Below are positions 37,353-46,974 of a stretch of 64,000 bases of DNA, piece by piece. A model generated the notes under the pieces. The model was not told where the DNA came from, did no database searches, and saw only the letters and a program-made list of their open reading frames with translations. Origin of the DNA: Mesorhizobium sp. YIM 152430 (GTDB lineage Bacteria > Pseudomonadota > Alphaproteobacteria > Rhizobiales > Rhizobiaceae); NCBI RefSeq assembly GCF_029210365.1, contig NZ_JARGES010000043.1, positions 521,052 to 585,051 of the forward strand, written 5' to 3'. A program made the translations under genes and the position numbers. Position 1 is the stretch's first letter. Each line of letters starts with the position of its first letter.

Positions 37353-38327
37353 CTACATGCCCTGCGGGCGGGTGAACTGGCCGGCCGCGCGATAGGTCCA
37401 CAGATAGGTCGGCAGGATGGCTTCCATCGCCTGCGGGCGAATGCCGAGGCCCTCGAGCGTGCGGCCCTCGCTTGTCGCCTGCGGTGAGACGACGTTGTCG
37501 GTCTTGAGCAACTCCACCTGGTCGCGCGTCAGAAGCGGCTTCGGCATCCGGCCGAGGATCGCGCCCTGGATTTCGGCGATCTTCCAGGGGATGGTCACGA
37601 AGAGCCGCTTGCGGCCGACGATTTTCAGCATCAGCTTCATGCAATCGCGGAACGAAAGCGCTTCCGGTCCGCCCAGTTCATAGACCTTGCCGCCTGCGAC
37701 CTCGCCGTCGACGGCGCGCGCGAAGGCTTCGGCGACGTCGCCGACATAGACCGGCTGGAACATCGTTTTCCCGCCGCCGATCATCGGCAGTGCGGGTGCA
37801 AGCCGCGCCATGGCGGCGAAGCGGTTGAAGAACCCGTCCTCGGGACCGAAGACGATGGACGGGCGAAAGACGATCGCGTCCGGCAGCGTTTCGAACGCCG
37901 CCGCTTCGCCCTCGGCCTTGGTGCGGCCATAGTCGGAACTTGAGTTCGCATCCGCGCCGATCGCCGACATCTGGATGAAGCGGGCGCCCGCGTCGCGCGC
38001 AGCTTCCGCCGCCATCCGCGCGCCGGCGGCCTGCACCGCATCGAAGGTCTGCGCGCCGCTTTCCGACAGGATGCCGACGAGATTGATCACCCAGGCCGCG
38101 CCCTCGACGGCCTTGTCGATCGAGGCGCGGTTGCGCAGGTTTCCACGCACGGCATGGATCTGGCCGACATTGCCGAGCGGCTGCAAATGATGCGCCGTGT
38201 TCGGGTTGCGGCTGACGACGCGGATGCGATAGCCGCGCTTGGCCAGCGCGCGCACCACGTATCGGCCGACGAAACCGGAACCGCCGATAATCGTGACGAG
38301 GGGAGGAATCTGGGTGACGGGGGTCAT
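37353..38327 (-). CDS. NDUFA9-like NAD(P)-binding protein (atypical SDR)
   Basis: A 324-residue atypical SDR of the complex I NDUFA9 family. It has a Rossmann motif IIGGSGFVGRYVVRAL and DYGRTKAEGEAA in place of the usual catalytic YXXXK (Y is present; K follows in GRTK). The RPSIVFGPEDGFFNRFA block is characteristic. In mitochondria the homologue is a complex I accessory subunit. In alphaproteobacteria its role is less clear, with quinone or complex I related functions proposed. ATG 38327 has a GCAGGA ribosome site. Confidence 0.9.
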   Translation of the reverse strand: MTPVTQIPPLVTIIGGSGFVGRYVVRALAKRGYRIRVVSRNPNTAHHLQPLGNVGQIHAVRGNLRNRASIDKAVEGAAWVINLVGILSESGAQTFDAVQAAGARMAAEAARDAGARFIQMSAIGADANSSSDYGRTKAEGEAAAFETLPDAIVFRPSIVFGPEDGFFNRFAAMARLAPALPMIGGGKTMFQPVYVGDVAEAFARAVDGEVAGGKVYELGGPEALSFRDCMKLMLKIVGRKRLFVTIPWKIAEIQGAILGRMPKPLLTRDQVELLKTDNVVSPQATSEGRTLEGLGIRPQAMEAILPTYLWTYRAAGQFTRPQGM

Positions 38328-38515
38328 CGCGTCCTGCTCTTTGAAGCCTTCGCGGTTGTCTTAATCAGTTTGGATTGAAACGCAAAGAGCCAAGAGCCTT
38401 TCGCTTAAACAATGTTCCCCGTGCATGGCAGGCATTCCGTCTCGTGTGTTGACCGTCCTGTCCCGCGGCGCGACACCTTCGCTTCCGCTGCGTGAGTGGC
38501 GGCAATCAAGAATGA

Positions 38516-38537
38516 AGCATCGGGCAGATTCGATGCT
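38516..38537. other. short palindrome upstream of gnd
   Basis: AGCATCG (38516-38522) and CGATGCT (38531-38537) form a seven-base stem 25 bases before the gnd start. It shares its outer arm with the dispersed GCATCGG hairpin repeats and may be a remnant. The rest of the 234-base gap to the NDUFA9-like gene shows no feature I can name. Confidence 0.5.
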
Positions 38538-38561
38538 CGCTCGAATTGACCAGGGATGGAC

Positions 38562-39977
38562 ATGACCAAAGCGCATATCGGCCTCATCGGGCTTGGAACG
38601 ATGGGCTCCAATCTCGCCTTGAACATCGCCGAAAAGGGCCATGCGGTTGCCGTCTACAACCGCACGGCGTCGAAGACCGGCGCCTTTTTCGAGAATGCCG
38701 CCAATCTGCGCGAGCGCATCGTGCCCTGTGCGACGCTGGCCGAATTCGTCGCCCAGATCCGCCCGCCGCGCCCGGTCATCCTGATGGTCCAGGCCGGCAA
38801 GGCGGTGGACGCGCAGATCGCCGAACTGCGCGAACATCTGGAAGCCGGCGACATGATCGTCGACGCCGGCAACGCCAATTTCCGCGACACGATCCGCCGC
38901 TTTGGCGAGCTTGACGGTTCCGGCCTCACCTTCGTCGGCATGGGAGTGTCGGGCGGCGAGGAGGGCGCGCGCCACGGCCCGTCCATCATGGTTGGGGGAG
39001 CAGAAGAGGCGTGGCGGCAGATCGAGCCGATCCTGACCGACATCGCCGCCCGCTTTCAGGGCGAACCCTGCGCTGCCTGGCTGGGTGAGGGCGGCGCCGG
39101 CCATTTCGTCAAGACCATCCACAACGGTATCGAATATGCCGACATGCAGATGATCGCCGAGATCTATGGCCTCCTGCGCGACGGTGCGGGCCTGTCGGCC
39201 GGCGAGATGGCTTCGATCTTCGAACAATGGAACGCTGGCCCGCTCGAATCCTATCTGGTCGAGATCACCGCCGAAGTCCTGCGGGCGTCGGACGCGGCAA
39301 TGGGTGGGCCGCTTGTCGACGCCATCCTCGACCGTGCGGGCCAGAAGGGCACCGGCCGCTGGGCGGCCGTCGAGGCGCAATTGATGGGCATCCCGGCGAC
39401 GACCATCGAGACGGCCGTGGCCGCGCGCAGCCTGTCGGCCGACAGGGAATTGCGGCTTCGGGCCGAGGGCGTCTACGCGAAATCCCTGCCGACCGCGCCG
39501 CTCGTCGCCGACGACGCCTTCATCCGCGATCTCGAACACGCGCTTCTCGCCGCCAAACTGGCGGCATACGCACAGGGCTTCGCGGTGATGGAAGAGGCGT
39601 CGACCGAATTCTGCTGGAACCTCCCGCTTGGAACCGTCGCGCGCATCTGGCGCGCGGGCTGCATCATCCGCTCGCAGTTCCTGGGCGAGATTGCCGCCGC
39701 CTATGACGAGGCGAAGGAGCCGGCCCATCTTCTCCTGATGCCCGCCTTCATAGACACGATGACGATGGCAAGCCCGGCCCTGCGCCGCGTCGTCGCCCGC
39801 GCAGTCGAGGCCGGGTTGCCCGTTCCGGCACTTGCCGCCGCGATCACATATTTCGACGCCTTCCGGCAGGGCCGAAGCACGGCCAATCTCATTCAGGCCC
39901 AGCGCGATTTCTTCGGCGCGCACGGCTTCGAGCGCATCGATGCGCCAGGCGAGCATCACGGCGGCTGGTCGAAATGA
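38562..39977 (+). CDS. gnd: 6-phosphogluconate dehydrogenase, decarboxylating
   Basis: A 471-residue enzyme of the oxidative pentose phosphate pathway, converting 6-phosphogluconate to ribulose 5-phosphate with NADP reduction. It opens with the cofactor fold IGLIGLGTMGSNLALNIAEKG. It has the family block MGVSGGEEGARHGPSIMVGG, the catalytic lysine in GAGHFVKTIHNGIEYADMQ, and IEAAVA/KGTGRWAA-like motifs (QKGTGRWAAVEA). The C-terminal region includes FGAHGFERIDAPGEHHGGW. Start ATG 38562 with AGGG six bases upstream; an ATG two codons earlier is possible. Confidence 0.97.
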   Translation: MTKAHIGLIGLGTMGSNLALNIAEKGHAVAVYNRTASKTGAFFENAANLRERIVPCATLAEFVAQIRPPRPVILMVQAGKAVDAQIAELREHLEAGDMIVDAGNANFRDTIRRFGELDGSGLTFVGMGVSGGEEGARHGPSIMVGGAEEAWRQIEPILTDIAARFQGEPCAAWLGEGGAGHFVKTIHNGIEYADMQMIAEIYGLLRDGAGLSAGEMASIFEQWNAGPLESYLVEITAEVLRASDAAMGGPLVDAILDRAGQKGTGRWAAVEAQLMGIPATTIETAVAARSLSADRELRLRAEGVYAKSLPTAPLVADDAFIRDLEHALLAAKLAAYAQGFAVMEEASTEFCWNLPLGTVARIWRAGCIIRSQFLGEIAAAYDEAKEPAHLLLMPAFIDTMTMASPALRRVVARAVEAGLPVPALAAAITYFDAFRQGRSTANLIQAQRDFFGAHGFERIDAPGEHHGGWSK

Positions 39978-40103
39978 TCCGCAAAAACGAAACCGTCTTT
40001 TTACCCATTCAGGAAGCAGAAATGCGCCGGTAAGCTCTCCTTTACTGGCCAGGTCCAAGTCTTGTTCCGTGCATCACTCATGTGTCCAAGGCGGGGGCCA
40101 GCC

Positions 40104-41663
40104 ATGTTGAGGAAATTCCTGGAATCGCGTTCGGGAAATTTTGCGATCCTGTCCGGGGTCACGATGATCCCGCTCTGTCTGGCGGCTGGCCTTGCCGTCG
40201 ACTATTCGCGTCATCACTCGGCGCAACGCCACTTGCAGGAGATGGCCGACGCCACCTCGCTGGCGCTGGCCGCGTCCAAGGAGCAGAATCAGGCGCGGCT
40301 GGAGCAACTCGCCAACGACTATCTGGCCGCCAATCGCACAAGCACGCGCGTCCGTGAGGTCCAGGTGGCGAGCGTCGTCGCGACGACCGAAAGCGTCGAT
40401 GTGGAACTGATCGGCTCGATCCCGACCACCTTCATGGGCATTGCCGGTTACCAGCAACTCGATGTCGGCGCTTCGGCGCTCGCCGAACGCGCTACGCGCG
40501 GCACGGTCGAGGTGTCGCTGGTTCTCGACAACACCTGGTCGATGTCGGACAAGGATGCCAGGGGCGTCCGCAAGATCGACGCCTTGAAGACGGCAGCTTC
40601 GGGCCTCGTCGACCAGTTGCTGAAGTCGCCGGACGGCGGCGTCAGGATCGCGCTCGTTCCCTATGGCGAATATGTCAATGTCGGCATTCAGCACCGCAAC
40701 AATTCCTGGCTGAGCGTTCCTGCCGACTATTCCGAGCAGAAGGGTAGCCCGCGGATCTGCACGACAAGCACCACCAAATCGCGCTGCATTCAGACCAACC
40801 CGGCCAAGACCTGCACGCGCGAGGTCGACGGCATCAAGGAGACCTATAGCTGCGGCGGAGGCTGCGCGAAGTCGGAAACCTATACGGTCCCCGCATACGA
40901 AACCTGTTCGGGCGGTTATTCCACCAAGTCTTTTGCCTGGCATGGCTGCGTCGGCTCGCGCACGGGCGGCACCAATCGCCTGAATGACGCCAATGCCTCG
41001 GTGAAATATCCCGGATACGTCACCGAAAAGGCCGAATGCCTCAATCCGCTCGTTCGGCTGACCAGCACGAAGCAGGCGCTCAAGGATGCCATCAGCGGCA
41101 TGATCATCGAAAAGGGCAGCCACCGCGCGTTGACATACATCCCCGGCGGCATGATCTGGGGCCTGCACACGCTCGCGCCCTCCGGCCCCTTCGGCGATGG
41201 GCTCGCCTATGACGAGGAAAACCTGCGCCCGCGCAAGGTCGTGGTCCTGATGACCGACGGCGACAACACGCTTCTCTACGACAAGAGCAGCGGCAAGGCT
41301 CTCATCCCCTCGAAAAGTCTCAAATCCCTCCTTCCGGGCGAAAGACAGGCTTGGCGCAAGGATGATGACGACGATTGCGATGACGATGACGACGACGCCT
41401 GCGGTGCTTCGTCCGATCCCCTGGGCTCAGGACCTTTCAGGCAGACCAACGAGGACACGCTTGCCATCTGCACCAACATGAAGGCCAACGAGATCGAGAT
41501 CTACACCGTCGCCTTCATGGTCGACGATCCGGTCGCCCGCGACATGCTCAAGGCGTGCGCGTCGTCCTCGCAGCATTACTTCCAGGCTTCGGATGCGGCA
41601 GTCCTGTCGGCCGCCTTCTCCGGCATCGCCCAGTCGCTTCAGGTCGTGCGCCTGGCGCGCTGA
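40104..41663 (+). CDS. TadG-like pilus assembly protein with von Willebrand A fold
   Basis: A 519-residue protein with an N-terminal TadE/TadG-type helix (SGNFAILSGVTMIPLCLAAGLAVDYS, beginning near residue 10) that anchors it in the membrane. The rest lies outside. A von Willebrand A-like domain starts near residue 135 (VSLVLDNTWSMSDKD, a DXTXS variant of the metal-ion site) and continues at KVVVLMTDGDNT. A cysteine-rich insert lies between these (about residues 216-310). Residues 420-431 form an aspartate run, five plus six Asp around one Cys. No other tad genes are nearby, so it may be a solitary surface protein. Confidence 0.82.
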   Translation: MLRKFLESRSGNFAILSGVTMIPLCLAAGLAVDYSRHHSAQRHLQEMADATSLALAASKEQNQARLEQLANDYLAANRTSTRVREVQVASVVATTESVDVELIGSIPTTFMGIAGYQQLDVGASALAERATRGTVEVSLVLDNTWSMSDKDARGVRKIDALKTAASGLVDQLLKSPDGGVRIALVPYGEYVNVGIQHRNNSWLSVPADYSEQKGSPRICTTSTTKSRCIQTNPAKTCTREVDGIKETYSCGGGCAKSETYTVPAYETCSGGYSTKSFAWHGCVGSRTGGTNRLNDANASVKYPGYVTEKAECLNPLVRLTSTKQALKDAISGMIIEKGSHRALTYIPGGMIWGLHTLAPSGPFGDGLAYDEENLRPRKVVVLMTDGDNTLLYDKSSGKALIPSKSLKSLLPGERQAWRKDDDDDCDDDDDDACGASSDPLGSGPFRQTNEDTLAICTNMKANEIEIYTVAFMVDDPVARDMLKACASSSQHYFQASDAAVLSAAFSGIAQSLQVVRLAR

Positions 41664-41679
41664 CCGCATCTACCAGCGC

Positions 41680-41708
41680 GCGCACGGGGCCGTTTCGGTC
41701 TCGTGCGC
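41680..41708. terminator. hairpin between convergent tadG-like and hutU genes
   Basis: GCGCACG (41680-41686) and CGTGCGC (41702-41708) flank a 15-base GC-rich loop in the 48-base gap between the two convergent genes. It may end transcription on both sides; U-tracts are absent. Confidence 0.4.
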
Positions 41709-41711
41709 ATG

Positions 41712-43385
41712 TCAGTTGCCCAGTATCCCCGGCATCCGTAGCCCCTTGTCGCGGGCGCAGTCGAGCGCGATGTCGTAGCCCGCATCGGCATGGCGCATGA
41801 CGCCGGTCGCCGGGTCGTTCCACAACACCCGTTCCAGCCGCCGCGCCGCATCGTCCGTGCCGTCGGCGACGATCACCATGCCCGAATGCTGCGAAAAGCC
41901 CATGCCGACACCGCCGCCATGATGCAAGGACACCCAGGTCGCGCCCGATGCCGTGTTGAGCAACGCATTCAAAAGCGGCCAGTCGGACACCGCGTCCGAA
42001 CCGTCCTTCATGGCTTCCGTCTCGCGGTTGGGCGAAGCGACGGAGCCGGAATCCAGATGATCGCGGCCGATCACCACAGGCGCCTTCAATTCGCCCTTCG
42101 CCACCATCTCGTTGAAGGCGAGGCCGAGCCGGTGCCGGTCGCCGAGCCCCACCCAGCAGATGCGCGCCGGCAAACCCTGGAACGCGATGCGGTCCTTCGC
42201 CATGTCGAGCCAGCGATGGAGATGGTCGTTGCCCGGCGTCAGTTCCTTGACCTTGGCGTCGGTCCTGTAGATGTCCTCCGGATCGCCCGAGAGCGCGGCC
42301 CAGCGGAACGGACCGATCCCGCGGCAGAACAGCGGGCGGATATAGGCCGGAACGAAGCCCGGAAACGCGAAGGCGTTCTCGAGCCCCTCTTCCTTCGCCA
42401 CCTGGCGGATGTTGTTGCCATAGTCCAGCGTGGGAACCCCAAGCTCCCAAAACCGGACCATCGCCTCGACATGTTCGCGCATCGAGGCGCGCGCCGCCTT
42501 TTCGACCGCCTTCGGGTCGCTCTCGCGCTTCGCCTTCCATTCGGCCAGAGACCAGCCCTTCGGCAGGTAGCCGTTGAGCGGGTCATGCGCCGAGGTCTGG
42601 TCGGTCACCATGTCCGGCCTGACGCCGCGCCGGATAAGTTCGGGCAGGATTTCGGCGGCATTGCCCAGAAGCCCGACTGATTTCGCCTCGCCGGCCTTCG
42701 TCCAGCGCGCGATCATGTCGAGCGCCTCGTCGAGGCTCGTCGCCTTCTCGTCGACATAGCGGGTGCGCTTGCGAAAATCGATCCGCGTCTCGTCGCATTC
42801 GATCGCAAGGCACGACGCGCCGGCCATCACCGCCGCCAGCGGCTGCGCGCCACCCATTCCACCCAACCCAGACGTAAGTATCCACTTACCTTTGAGGTCG
42901 CCGCCATAGTGCTGACGGCCGGCCTCGACGAAGGTTTCGTAGGTGCCCTGAACGATCCCCTGCGTGCCGATATATATCCACGAGCCGGCCGTCATCTGGC
43001 CGTACATCATGAGGCCCTTCTTATCGAGCTCGTTGAAATGCGCCCAGTTCGCCCAGTGCGGCACGATGTTCGAGTTGGCGATCAGCACCCTCGGCGCGTC
43101 CTTGTGGGTGCGGAACACGCCCACCGGCTTGCCGGACTGGACGAGCAGCGTCTCCTCCTCGCTCAAGCCCTTCAGGCTCGCGACGATCCGGTCGAAATCC
43201 TGCCACGTCCGCGCCGCGCGACCGATGCCGCCATAGACGACGAGTTCGTTCGGGTTTTCGGCGACGTCGGGGTCGAGATTGTTCATCAGCATCCGCATCG
43301 CCGCCTCTGTCGTCCACTGCTTCGCAGTGATCTCCGGGCCGCGCGGCGAGCGGATTTCGCGGATGTTGTGGCGTGGATTGGTCAT
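41712..43385 (-). CDS. hutU: urocanate hydratase
   Basis: A 557-residue NAD-dependent enzyme converting urocanate to imidazolone propionate, the second step of histidine breakdown. Family blocks are clear: [63 protein letters not shown] (NAD site), [14 protein letters not shown] and [13 protein letters not shown] with the conserved histidine region. Length is normal. The ATG at 43385 overlaps the hutG stop (ATGA). It is the last gene of the hutIHGU operon. Confidence 0.98.
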   Translation of the reverse strand: MTNPRHNIREIRSPRGPEITAKQWTTEAAMRMLMNNLDPDVAENPNELVVYGGIGRAARTWQDFDRIVASLKGLSEEETLLVQSGKPVGVFRTHKDAPRVLIANSNIVPHWANWAHFNELDKKGLMMYGQMTAGSWIYIGTQGIVQGTYETFVEAGRQHYGGDLKGKWILTSGLGGMGGAQPLAAVMAGASCLAIECDETRIDFRKRTRYVDEKATSLDEALDMIARWTKAGEAKSVGLLGNAAEILPELIRRGVRPDMVTDQTSAHDPLNGYLPKGWSLAEWKAKRESDPKAVEKAARASMREHVEAMVRFWELGVPTLDYGNNIRQVAKEEGLENAFAFPGFVPAYIRPLFCRGIGPFRWAALSGDPEDIYRTDAKVKELTPGNDHLHRWLDMAKDRIAFQGLPARICWVGLGDRHRLGLAFNEMVAKGELKAPVVIGRDHLDSGSVASPNRETEAMKDGSDAVSDWPLLNALLNTASGATWVSLHHGGGVGMGFSQHSGMVIVADGTDDAARRLERVLWNDPATGVMRHADAGYDIALDCARDKGLRMPGILGN

Positions 43386-44173
43386 GAGAATCCTCCGATG
43401 GCCGCCTCTTCCAGCACGGCGAGCAATGTTTTGAGCGTCTGGCGCAGCCGCGCGGCCTTCACCGCGTCGAACGTCCAGGGGTCTTCCTCGGCCGCGAGAT
43501 AGGCCGACTGCGCGATCTCCATCTGGATAGCATGGACGCCGGTCTCAGGCTTTCCGTAATGCCGTGTCGTCCAGCCGCCCTTGAGGCGGCCGTTAGCGAC
43601 CCACGAAAAGCCGGAACCGGCGGCGATCTCCGTCGCGATCCGCGCGAATTGCGCATCGCAGGTCAGCCCGTCATTGGTGCCGATGTTCAACACCGGCAGT
43701 TCGCCCTCGAACAGGAACGGGCAGCGCGAGCGGATCGAATGGCAGTCATAGACGAGTGCGATTCCATGCACCGCCTTCACCCGTTTGACTTCGGCGCCAA
43801 GCGCCGCATGGTAAGGCGCGTGCCAGTCGGCCAGCCGCCGCTCGGATTCGTCCGCGTCGGGCGCATCTGCCCAGATCGGCCGGCTGTCGAAATCGGTTTG
43901 CGGCACCAGCCCGGTCGTGTTCTGCCCCGGATAGAGACTGACGCCCGACGGATCGCGATTGGCGTCGATCACATAGCGATGAAAATTCGCCTTCACCACC
44001 GACGCGCCTGGCAACAACCCGGCATAGAGCTTGTCGATATGCCAGTCCGTGTCGCGCAGCCTGCGCCCTTCCTGGTTCAGCTTCGCCGTCACGTCATCGG
44101 GCACATGGGTCCCGACATGCGGCATTCCGAGGATGACGGGCGAGATGCCCTGAATGACGGTGACGGGATTCAT
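43382..44173 (-). CDS. hutG: N-formylglutamate deformylase
   Basis: A 263-residue metal-dependent hydrolase that releases formate and glutamate from N-formylglutamate, the last step of the five-step histidine pathway. Motifs typical of the FGase family include [34 protein letters not shown] and [17 protein letters not shown]. The ATG at 44173 overlaps the hutH stop (TGATG). Together with HutF it defines the formiminoglutamate deiminase route rather than direct formamide release. Confidence 0.97.
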   Translation of the reverse strand: MNPVTVIQGISPVILGMPHVGTHVPDDVTAKLNQEGRRLRDTDWHIDKLYAGLLPGASVVKANFHRYVIDANRDPSGVSLYPGQNTTGLVPQTDFDSRPIWADAPDADESERRLADWHAPYHAALGAEVKRVKAVHGIALVYDCHSIRSRCPFLFEGELPVLNIGTNDGLTCDAQFARIATEIAAGSGFSWVANGRLKGGWTTRHYGKPETGVHAIQMEIAQSAYLAAEEDPWTFDAVKAARLRQTLKTLLAVLEEAAIGGFS

Positions 44174-45705
44174 CACCAGCCCAACCCCGGCAACACATCC
44201 CCGACGCTCGCATTCAGCGCCCCCGAAGCCACCAGTTCCGCCGCCGCCTCCAGATCCCCGGCCAGATACCGATCCACCTCCAGCCCAGCCACAATCCCGC
44301 GCACCACCCCATGCGCCGCCCGCAACGCCGCGCTCGTCTTCAATGGCGCACGAAAATCCAGTCCCTGCGCCGCCGTCACCGCTTCGATGCTGATAATCGC
44401 CGCCAGATTGTCGGTCATCGCGAGCAGCCGCCTTGCTCCATGGCAGGCCATAGACACATGGTCTTCCTGATTGGCCGAGGTCGGCGTCGAATCCACCGAG
44501 GCCGGATGCGCCATCTGCTTGTTTTCGCTCATCAGCGCGGCCGATGTCACCTCGGCGATCATCAGCCCCGAATTGAGCCCCGGCTTCGCCGCCAGAAACG
44601 CCGGCAGGCCGAACGAAAGCGCCGGATCGACCAGGAGTGCGATCCGCCTTTGCGCGATCGCGCCGATTTCGCAGATGGCGAGCGCGATCTGGTCGGCGGC
44701 AAACGCCACCGGCTCGGCATGGAAGTTCCCGCCCGAAAGCACCTGCCCGTCCGACAGCACCAGCGGGTTGTCGGTCACCGCATTCGCCTCGATCACCAGC
44801 GTGCGTGCCGCCTGCCGCAGAATGTCGAGACACGCGCCGTCGACCTGCGGCTGGCAGCGGATGCAATAGGGGTCCTGCACGCGCTCGTCGCCCTCGCGAT
44901 GGCTCTCGCGGATTTCCGAACCGTCGAGCAGCGCCCACAGCGCCGCCGCCGTGTCGATCTGGCCCTGATGCCCGCGCAGCGCATGGATTTCGGGATGGAA
45001 CGGCGCCGAGGAACCCATCGCCGCATCGGTCGACAGCGCGCCCGTCACCAGCGCCGCATTCGCCGCCCGATGCGCCTTGAACAGCCCCGCCAAAGCGAGC
45101 GCGGTCGAGACCTGCGTCCCGTTGATCAGCGCCAGACCTTCCTTGGCGGCGAGCGTGATGGGGCTGAGCTCCGCACGGTCCAGCGCCTCGCGTCCGGCTA
45201 ATCGTTCGCCGGCAAAAAATGCCTCGCCCTCGCCGATCATCGCCGCCGTCATATGCGCCAGCGGCGCCAGATCACCCGACGCGCCGACCGAGCCCTTTTC
45301 GGGGATCACCGGCACGACGCCCTTTTCCAGCATCGCCTCGATCAGTTCGACGGTCGAAGGCTTGACGCCCGAAGCCCCGCGCCCGAGCGAAGCCAGCTTC
45401 AGCGCCATCACCAGCCGCACGATCTCCGGCGCCAGCGGGGCGCCGACGCCGCAGCAATGCGACAGGATGAGGTTGCGCTGCAACGTCGCGACATCGCTCG
45501 CCGCGATCTTGACGCTCGCAAGCTTCCCGAAGCCGGTATTGATCCCATAGACCGCCGCCTCGCCTTTGGCGATCTCGTCGATCACATCGGAAGCGCGCAG
45601 GATCGCCGGCCGGCAAGCTGCGTCGAGCCTGGCCGCGACGCCGTCCCAATAGATGGCCTGCAACTGATCGAGCGTGACGCGTCCGGGAATGAGTGTGATG
45701 GTCAC
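44173..45705 (-). CDS. hutH: histidine ammonia-lyase
   Basis: A 510-residue enzyme that removes ammonia from histidine to give urocanate. The self-forming MIO cofactor triad ASG is in [15 protein letters not shown] near residue 143. [29 protein letters not shown] and [11 protein letters not shown] are other diagnostic blocks. The start is a GTG at 45705 overlapping the hutI stop as GTGA, consistent with translational coupling. Confidence 0.97.
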   Translation of the reverse strand: MTITLIPGRVTLDQLQAIYWDGVAARLDAACRPAILRASDVIDEIAKGEAAVYGINTGFGKLASVKIAASDVATLQRNLILSHCCGVGAPLAPEIVRLVMALKLASLGRGASGVKPSTVELIEAMLEKGVVPVIPEKGSVGASGDLAPLAHMTAAMIGEGEAFFAGERLAGREALDRAELSPITLAAKEGLALINGTQVSTALALAGLFKAHRAANAALVTGALSTDAAMGSSAPFHPEIHALRGHQGQIDTAAALWALLDGSEIRESHREGDERVQDPYCIRCQPQVDGACLDILRQAARTLVIEANAVTDNPLVLSDGQVLSGGNFHAEPVAFAADQIALAICEIGAIAQRRIALLVDPALSFGLPAFLAAKPGLNSGLMIAEVTSAALMSENKQMAHPASVDSTPTSANQEDHVSMACHGARRLLAMTDNLAAIISIEAVTAAQGLDFRAPLKTSAALRAAHGVVRGIVAGLEVDRYLAGDLEAAAELVASGALNASVGDVLPGLGW

Positions 45706-46898
45706 GCAACGATCCTTTCGTGCAACGCATTGAATCCGATCCGATAAACCAGTTCCGCCGGCTCCTCGACGTCCCACACGCAAAGCTCCGCCCGCTTCCC
45801 GACCTCGACGGTGCCGATCTCGCCGTCCAGCGCCAGCGCGCGCGCCGCATTGCGCGTCATGCCTGCCAATGCCTCTTCCGGCGTCAGCCGGAACAGCGTC
45901 GCCGCCATGTTCATCGCCAGAAGCGGCGAGGCGAGGGGCGATGAGCCGGGATTGCAGTCGGTCGCCACCGCGATCCGCACACCGGCCGCCCGCAGCGCAT
46001 CCACCGGCGGCACCTGTTTTTCGCGCAGGGTGTAGAACGCCCCCGGCAACAGCACCGCAACGGTTCCGGCCGCGGCCATCGCCGCCGCCCCATCTGCGCC
46101 GAGATATTCCAGATGATCCGCCGAAAGTGCGCCGTGCCGTGCAGCCAGCCGCGCCCCGCCAAGATCGGACAATTGCTCGGCATGAAGCTTTACCGGCAGT
46201 CCGAGCGTCTTCGCCTTTTCGAACACGCGCGCGATCTGCTCCGGGCTGAACGCGATGCCCTCGCAAAATCCGTCCACCGCGTCGATCAGGCCCTCTTCCG
46301 CGCCCGCTTCCATGCCAGGCAGCACCACATCCGCCAGATACGCGTCCGCGCGGCCCTTATATTCAGCCGGCACCGCATGGGCGGCGAGATAGCTCGTCTT
46401 CACCCGCACGTCGCACAGGCGGCTGAGCGCGCGCGCAGCGCGCAGCATCTTCAGTTCGTCCTCGATCGTCAGCCCGTAGCCCGACTTGATCTCGACCGTG
46501 CCGACCCCCTCGGCCAGCATCGCGTCAAGCCGGGGCAGCGCCGCCGCCACCAGTTCGTCCTGCGAAAGCTCGCGCGTTGCGGTGACGGTCGAGACGATGC
46601 CGCCGCCGGCCCGCGCGATTTCCTCATAGGTCGCGCCTTCGAGCCGCATCTCGAATTCGCGCGCGCGGTTGCCGCCGAAGACGAGATGAGTGTGGCAGTC
46701 GATCAGCGCCGGTGTGACGAGCCGCCTGCCGATGTCGCGCGCCTCGTATTCGTCGAAGCCTTCCTCGAAATCCTCGACCGGCCCAGCATAGGCGATCCGT
46801 CCGTCGGCAATGGCGACGGCGCCATCCTCGATCAGCCCGTAGGGCCGATCGGTGGTCATGGCGGCGAGCCGCAGATTGGTGAGAAGCGTTCGGGTCAT
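45702..46898 (-). CDS. hutI: imidazolonepropionase
   Basis: A 398-residue amidohydrolase opening the imidazolone ring to N-formimino-L-glutamate. Metal-binding [54 protein letters not shown] and [10 protein letters not shown] are all present. The start chosen is ATG 46898 ([14 protein letters not shown]). An ATG 54 bases further upstream lies inside the divergent promoter and its palindrome and is unlikely to be used. It is the first gene of the hutIHGU operon. Confidence 0.96.
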   Translation of the reverse strand: MTRTLLTNLRLAAMTTDRPYGLIEDGAVAIADGRIAYAGPVEDFEEGFDEYEARDIGRRLVTPALIDCHTHLVFGGNRAREFEMRLEGATYEEIARAGGGIVSTVTATRELSQDELVAAALPRLDAMLAEGVGTVEIKSGYGLTIEDELKMLRAARALSRLCDVRVKTSYLAAHAVPAEYKGRADAYLADVVLPGMEAGAEEGLIDAVDGFCEGIAFSPEQIARVFEKAKTLGLPVKLHAEQLSDLGGARLAARHGALSADHLEYLGADGAAAMAAAGTVAVLLPGAFYTLREKQVPPVDALRAAGVRIAVATDCNPGSSPLASPLLAMNMAATLFRLTPEEALAGMTRNAARALALDGEIGTVEVGKRAELCVWDVEEPAELVYRIGFNALHERIVA

Positions 46899-46929
46899 CG
46901 CTATCCGCTTGCGCAAATTCAAATCCACG

Positions 46930-46957
46930 TTTACGCTATTATGTATAGACATATTCT
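46930..46957 (+). promoter_or_regulatory. hut divergent promoter with HutC-like operator
   Basis: The palindrome TATGTATAGACATA (46940-46953) lies between hutI and hutF. Toward hutF, TTTACG (46930-46935) and TATTCT (46952-46957) could be -35 and -10 boxes with a 16-base spacer, which would place the operator between them. TGTATAGACA-like sites are known targets of the GntR-family repressor HutC, whose gene follows hutF. Urocanate is the usual inducer. Confidence 0.7.
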
Positions 46958-46974
46958 GTCAATCGGGATTCGCC

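Noticed and set aside
41712..43385. Possible frameshift in hutU because several long overlapping frames occur there
   Set aside because: The 557-codon frame is intact and contains all family blocks; the others are shadows.
46899..46952. Upstream ATG extending hutI by 18 residues
   Set aside because: The ATG lies inside the divergent promoter palindrome, and the added residues do not fit the family; ATG 46898 is preferred.
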